In this document: piece by piece, positions 6,074 through 8,088 of the stretch
Numbering within the stretch: the first letter of the stretch is position 1
Layout: each line of letters opens with the position of its first letter
Made by a program: the position numbers and the translations under genes
The notes under the pieces: model-generated
What the model was told of the DNA's origin: nothing
The model's database searches: none
What the model saw: only the letters and a program-made list of their open reading frames with translations
Assembly: GCA_003222375.1 (NCBI GenBank)
Contig: QHVX01000039.1
Coordinates: forward strand, 1,365 to 9,452
Length of the DNA: 8,088 nucleotides
Source: Acidobacteriota bacterium
Lineage (GTDB): Bacteria; Acidobacteriota; Thermoanaerobaculia; Gp7-AA8
Direction of reading: 5' to 3'

Positions 6074-7114
6074 ATGCCGCAGGCCGAAAAGAAGCCGACG
6101 ATCACTGTCCTTTACGACGCGCAGGAGAAGAGCGTTCGCAAGGAAGAGATCGCGGAGGGCAAGAAAGTTCCGGAGCTCGTCAGCACGCAAATTGAAAAAG
6201 TGCTGACCAAACGCGGCTACACCGTGAAGGTGCTGGCGGCCGAGGCGCCCATCAAGCGATTGGTGCGGCAACTGGAAGACGACAACTCCGATCTCATTTT
6301 CAATATCTGCGAGTCGTTGGGCGGCGCGCCCGACGAAGAGCGGCGAATCGCAGCCGTTCTCGAGCTGCTCGAAAAAAGATTTACCGGATCGGGTTCGCTG
6401 GCGCTGACGCTGGCAACCGACAAATCGCTTGCCAAGAAACTCTTCGATTTTCACAAAGTGAGGTCGCCCGACTTCGTCATCATCGCGCCCGGGCGTGTCG
6501 AGGGAAATCCGAGCCTCACCATGTTTCCGATGATCGTGAAGCCGACCGCCATGGACGCGTCGATCGGGATCGACGCCAAGTCGGTGGTGCACAGCGTCGA
6601 GGAGTTGATGGAGCGCGTGCAGTACATCCACAACGAATTTCACAATCCGGCGCTGGTCGAGCAATACATCGAAGGTCGCGAGATTTACGTTTCGATGATC
6701 GGCAATCCGCCGCAGGTTCTGCCGCCGATCGAGTGGGACCTCTCCAAGCTGCCGCCCGATCTGCCTCGCATCGCGGGGACCGAGGCAAAGTGGGATCACG
6801 ATTTCAAGGAGGCGCGCGAATTCGTTCCACGGGATTTGACGCAAAACGAAGAAGTCATGAAGCGCATCCAGGACGTCGCGATCAATGCGTGGAACGCGCT
6901 GCTCATCCGCGATTACGCGCGTATCGACATGCGTCTGAGCGATGACGGCGCGCCGTACGTCATCGAAGTGAATCCGAATCCATGGCTCGACAGCCGCGCA
7001 GAATTCGCAATGGCGGCGCGAAAAGCGACGCCAGAGATGTCGCACGGCGACATGATCGAGCGTATCGTCGAGCTCGCGATGGCCCACCCCATCCGCGAGC
7101 GGAGCGCGATATAG
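6074..7114 (+). CDS. D-alanine-D-alanine-ligase-like ATP-grasp enzyme
   Basis: ATP-grasp ligases join a carboxylate, activated as acyl-phosphate, to an amine or similar nucleophile. The 346 residues hold a pre-ATP-grasp domain (about 8-105: TITVLYDA, DLIFNICESLGG), TGSG and ATDKSLAKKLF (104-107, 114-124), the ATP-binding FPMIVKPTAMDASIGI (151-166), VEQYIEGREI (195-204), an EAKW loop (237-240) recalling EAKY of D-Ala ligase, and the metal site RIDMRL (283-288) with VIEVNPNPWL (296-305; Glu298, Asn300). It lacks the N-terminal GG-S-EREVS motif of true Ddl, so another substrate is likely; I cannot name it. Start ATG 6074 gives a normal N-terminus and leaves 31 bp to the divergent eno; no Shine-Dalgarno is seen. 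It overlaps yigZ by 4 bp (ATAG), indicating an operon. Confidence 0.85.
   Translation: MPQAEKKPTITVLYDAQEKSVRKEEIAEGKKVPELVSTQIEKVLTKRGYTVKVLAAEAPIKRLVRQLEDDNSDLIFNICESLGGAPDEERRIAAVLELLEKRFTGSGSLALTLATDKSLAKKLFDFHKVRSPDFVIIAPGRVEGNPSLTMFPMIVKPTAMDASIGIDAKSVVHSVEELMERVQYIHNEFHNPALVEQYIEGREIYVSMIGNPPQVLPPIEWDLSKLPPDLPRIAGTEAKWDHDFKEAREFVPRDLTQNEEVMKRIQDVAINAWNALLIRDYARIDMRLSDDGAPYVIEVNPNPWLDSRAEFAMAARKATPEMSHGDMIERIVELAMAHPIRERSAI
7101..7104 (+). promoter_or_regulatory. Ribosome binding site supporting an ATA start of yigZ
   Basis: GGAG lies 6 nt before ATA 7111 within the last codons of the ATP-grasp gene. The ATA overlaps the stop TAG as ATAG, a geometry like the usual ATGA overlap. Confidence 0.45.
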
Positions 7115-7692
7115 ACGATCACTACCGCACGGTTCGAGCGCGCGTCGAGTTCCGGCAGAAGATCGAGCGCTCCGAATTCCTCGGAATCGCTTTTCCAGTT
7201 TCAAGCGAAACAGAATTCTTTGCCGAGCTGGACGCAATCGCGAAACGCCACTTCGACGCGACGCATCACTGCTGGGCATTTCGATTGTTCGAAGGCGAAC
7301 GCGCGCGATCGTCGGACGCCGGCGAGCCGTCCGGCACAGCCGGGAAACCGATCCTCGCTGCCATCGGCGATCTATTCGACGTCGCGGTGATCGTCGTTCG
7401 CTGGTTCGGCGGCGTGAAACTCGGGACGGGCGGCCTTTCGCGCGCCTATCGCGAAACGGCGGCCGAAACGTTGAAGCGGGCCGAAATTGTTGATCGTTAT
7501 GTGTACGATCGCGTGGAGGTCATCGTGCCGTTCGATCGCCTGTCCGACGCTTATCGTCTCATCGACCCGCCGTCAGTCGTGTTAGCCGCAAAGGATTTCG
7601 CAGAAGACAACGTATTCGCATTCGACGTTCGGCGTTCGCTCCGCGATGCATTCATCCGCGCTGTCACCGCGCGCAAACTCACTCCTCGGTGA
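7111..7692 (+). CDS. yigZ: YigZ/IMPACT (UPF0029) family protein, probable ATA start
   Basis: A cytoplasmic protein of the IMPACT/YigZ family; its biochemical role in bacteria is poorly defined, with links to translation in eukaryotic relatives. From codon 7111 there are 193 residues, close to the usual bacterial length near 200. The signature block is clear: DATHHCWAF (49-57), GEPSGTAGKPIL (71-82) and VVRWFGGVKLGTGGLSRAY (95-113); the rest (about 128-193) is the C-terminal DUF1949-like part. There is no ATG, GTG or TTG in frame between 6985 and the conserved domain; the frame's only upstream usual start, ATG 6982, would add 43 Arg-rich residues antisense-like in composition and overlap the ATP-grasp gene by 133 bp. 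ATA 7111 with GGAG at 6 nt and the ATAG overlap gives IDDHYRTV..., a natural family N-terminus. An ATG-to-ATA change by mutation or assembly error is also possible. Confidence 0.88.
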   Translation: MDDHYRTVRARVEFRQKIERSEFLGIAFPVSSETEFFAELDAIAKRHFDATHHCWAFRLFEGERARSSDAGEPSGTAGKPILAAIGDLFDVAVIVVRWFGGVKLGTGGLSRAYRETAAETLKRAEIVDRYVYDRVEVIVPFDRLSDAYRLIDPPSVVLAAKDFAEDNVFAFDVRRSLRDAFIRAVTARKLTPR

Positions 7693-8080
7693 CCGTCGTA
7701 CGCGCGATGCGGTCGCCGGTGCGTGGCCGGCCCGACACGACGAGCGCAACCTCGAGCAGATTCCAGATCGGAATGATCACCGGCAGATTTCGCACAACCG
7801 ACCGGCCGTATCCGCAGCCCTCGCCTTGTGGCGTCAGGAGGCGCAAGCCGAGCATCTGTTTGCCGATCGACCGCCCGTGATAGCCGTCACGAAACAGCAT
7901 TCCAACGACCAGCACGGCCATCGCCACCGCCCAAACGATCGCGATCCCGCTGACCGCCCCGCCGAGCCATGCCAGGAGGTAGCTGATGACAGAAGCGGGC
8001 AGAATCAACAAGATGGCGATCGTCAAGGCATCGACCAGGAAGGCCGCCACGCGCAGGAGTATCGTTTGGGACGCGTCCAT
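7679..8080 (-). CDS. RDD family small membrane protein
   Basis: RDD proteins are small inner-membrane proteins, some proposed as Na+(Li+)/H+ antiporters; most are uncharacterised. The 133 residues have an RDD-type opening (LLRVAAFLVDALTIA, 8-22, with Arg10 and Asp17), two membrane helices (about 12-35 and 42-62), the conserved loop GRSIGKQMLGLRLLTPQG (69-86), a third hydrophobic stretch (about 98-116) and the closing GDRIARTTV (122-130). The start is ATG 8080 with only a weak AGAG upstream; upstream DNA ends at the window edge, so a slightly longer protein is not excluded. It converges with yigZ and their 3' ends overlap by 14 bp, so no terminator can sit between them. Confidence 0.9.
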   Translation of the reverse strand: MDASQTILLRVAAFLVDALTIAILLILPASVISYLLAWLGGAVSGIAIVWAVAMAVLVVGMLFRDGYHGRSIGKQMLGLRLLTPQGEGCGYGRSVVRNLPVIIPIWNLLEVALVVSGRPRTGDRIARTTVTEE

Positions 8081-8088
8081 GAAACTCT

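Noticed and set aside
6043..6105. Upstream ATG of enolase adding 21 residues
   Set aside because: Enolases begin with the residues encoded from 6042; the extension is antisense to the ATP-grasp gene.
5825..7279. 484-codon open frame on the minus strand opposite the ATP-grasp gene
   Set aside because: Composition is Arg/His/Asp-rich with no motif, and it overlaps eno, the ATP-grasp gene and yigZ, all of which are clear family members.
1..8088. CRISPR arrays, tRNA or rRNA genes, insertion sequences, phage genes, classical hairpin-plus-U-tract terminators
   Set aside because: None seen on either strand; genes occupy nearly the whole window and no intergenic gap exceeds about 110 bp.

Overview
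The window is GC-rich, densely coded bacterial DNA with ordinary housekeeping and accessory metabolic genes. I see no phage, transposase, CRISPR, tRNA or rRNA. High GC, weak or absent Shine-Dalgarno sites at several starts, and a long palindromic intergenic element starting GTCATCCTGA suggest a soil or sediment type bacterium, possibly Acidobacteriota or a neighbouring phylum. The phylum is an inference and is not resolved by this sequence.

Layout from left to right: (1) minus strand, a glycerate 2-kinase of the MOFRL family (260-1414), followed 21 bp downstream by the N-terminus of a large membrane-anchored protein, perhaps TamB/AsmA-like, that runs off the left edge (1-238). (2) Plus strand, a cytoplasmic GH15 glucoamylase/trehalase-type glycosidase (1436-3433), translationally coupled to a two-TM HAMP-GGDEF diguanylate cyclase (3430-4272). 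(3) Minus strand, a MarR regulator (4223-4657) whose 3' end overlaps the cyclase gene tail to tail by 50 bp. It has a TTGACA-17-TACATT promoter, and a perfect palindrome covers the -10. (4) A 76-bp branched palindrome (4699-4774) between marR and enolase, which supplies the last codons and the stop of enolase. (5) Minus strand, enolase (4765-6042). (6) Plus strand, a D-Ala-D-Ala-ligase-like ATP-grasp enzyme (6074-7114) overlapping a YigZ/IMPACT family gene (7111-7692) that seems to start at AUA. (7) Minus strand, a small RDD membrane protein (7679-8080) converging on yigZ with a 14-bp overlap.

Functional links: glycerate 2-kinase makes 2-phosphoglycerate, the substrate of enolase, so both touch lower glycolysis. 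GH15 releases glucose from alpha-glucans or trehalose and is tied to a c-di-GMP synthase. The most distinctive aspects are in expression architecture: two divergent pairs with only 21 and 31 bp between starts, promoter-like boxes placed so that transcripts would be nearly leaderless, two convergent gene overlaps, a TTG and a probable ATA start, a repeat that forms the end of an essential gene, and a 43-bp AT-rich island inside eno. I do not see a clear new defence or mobile system.
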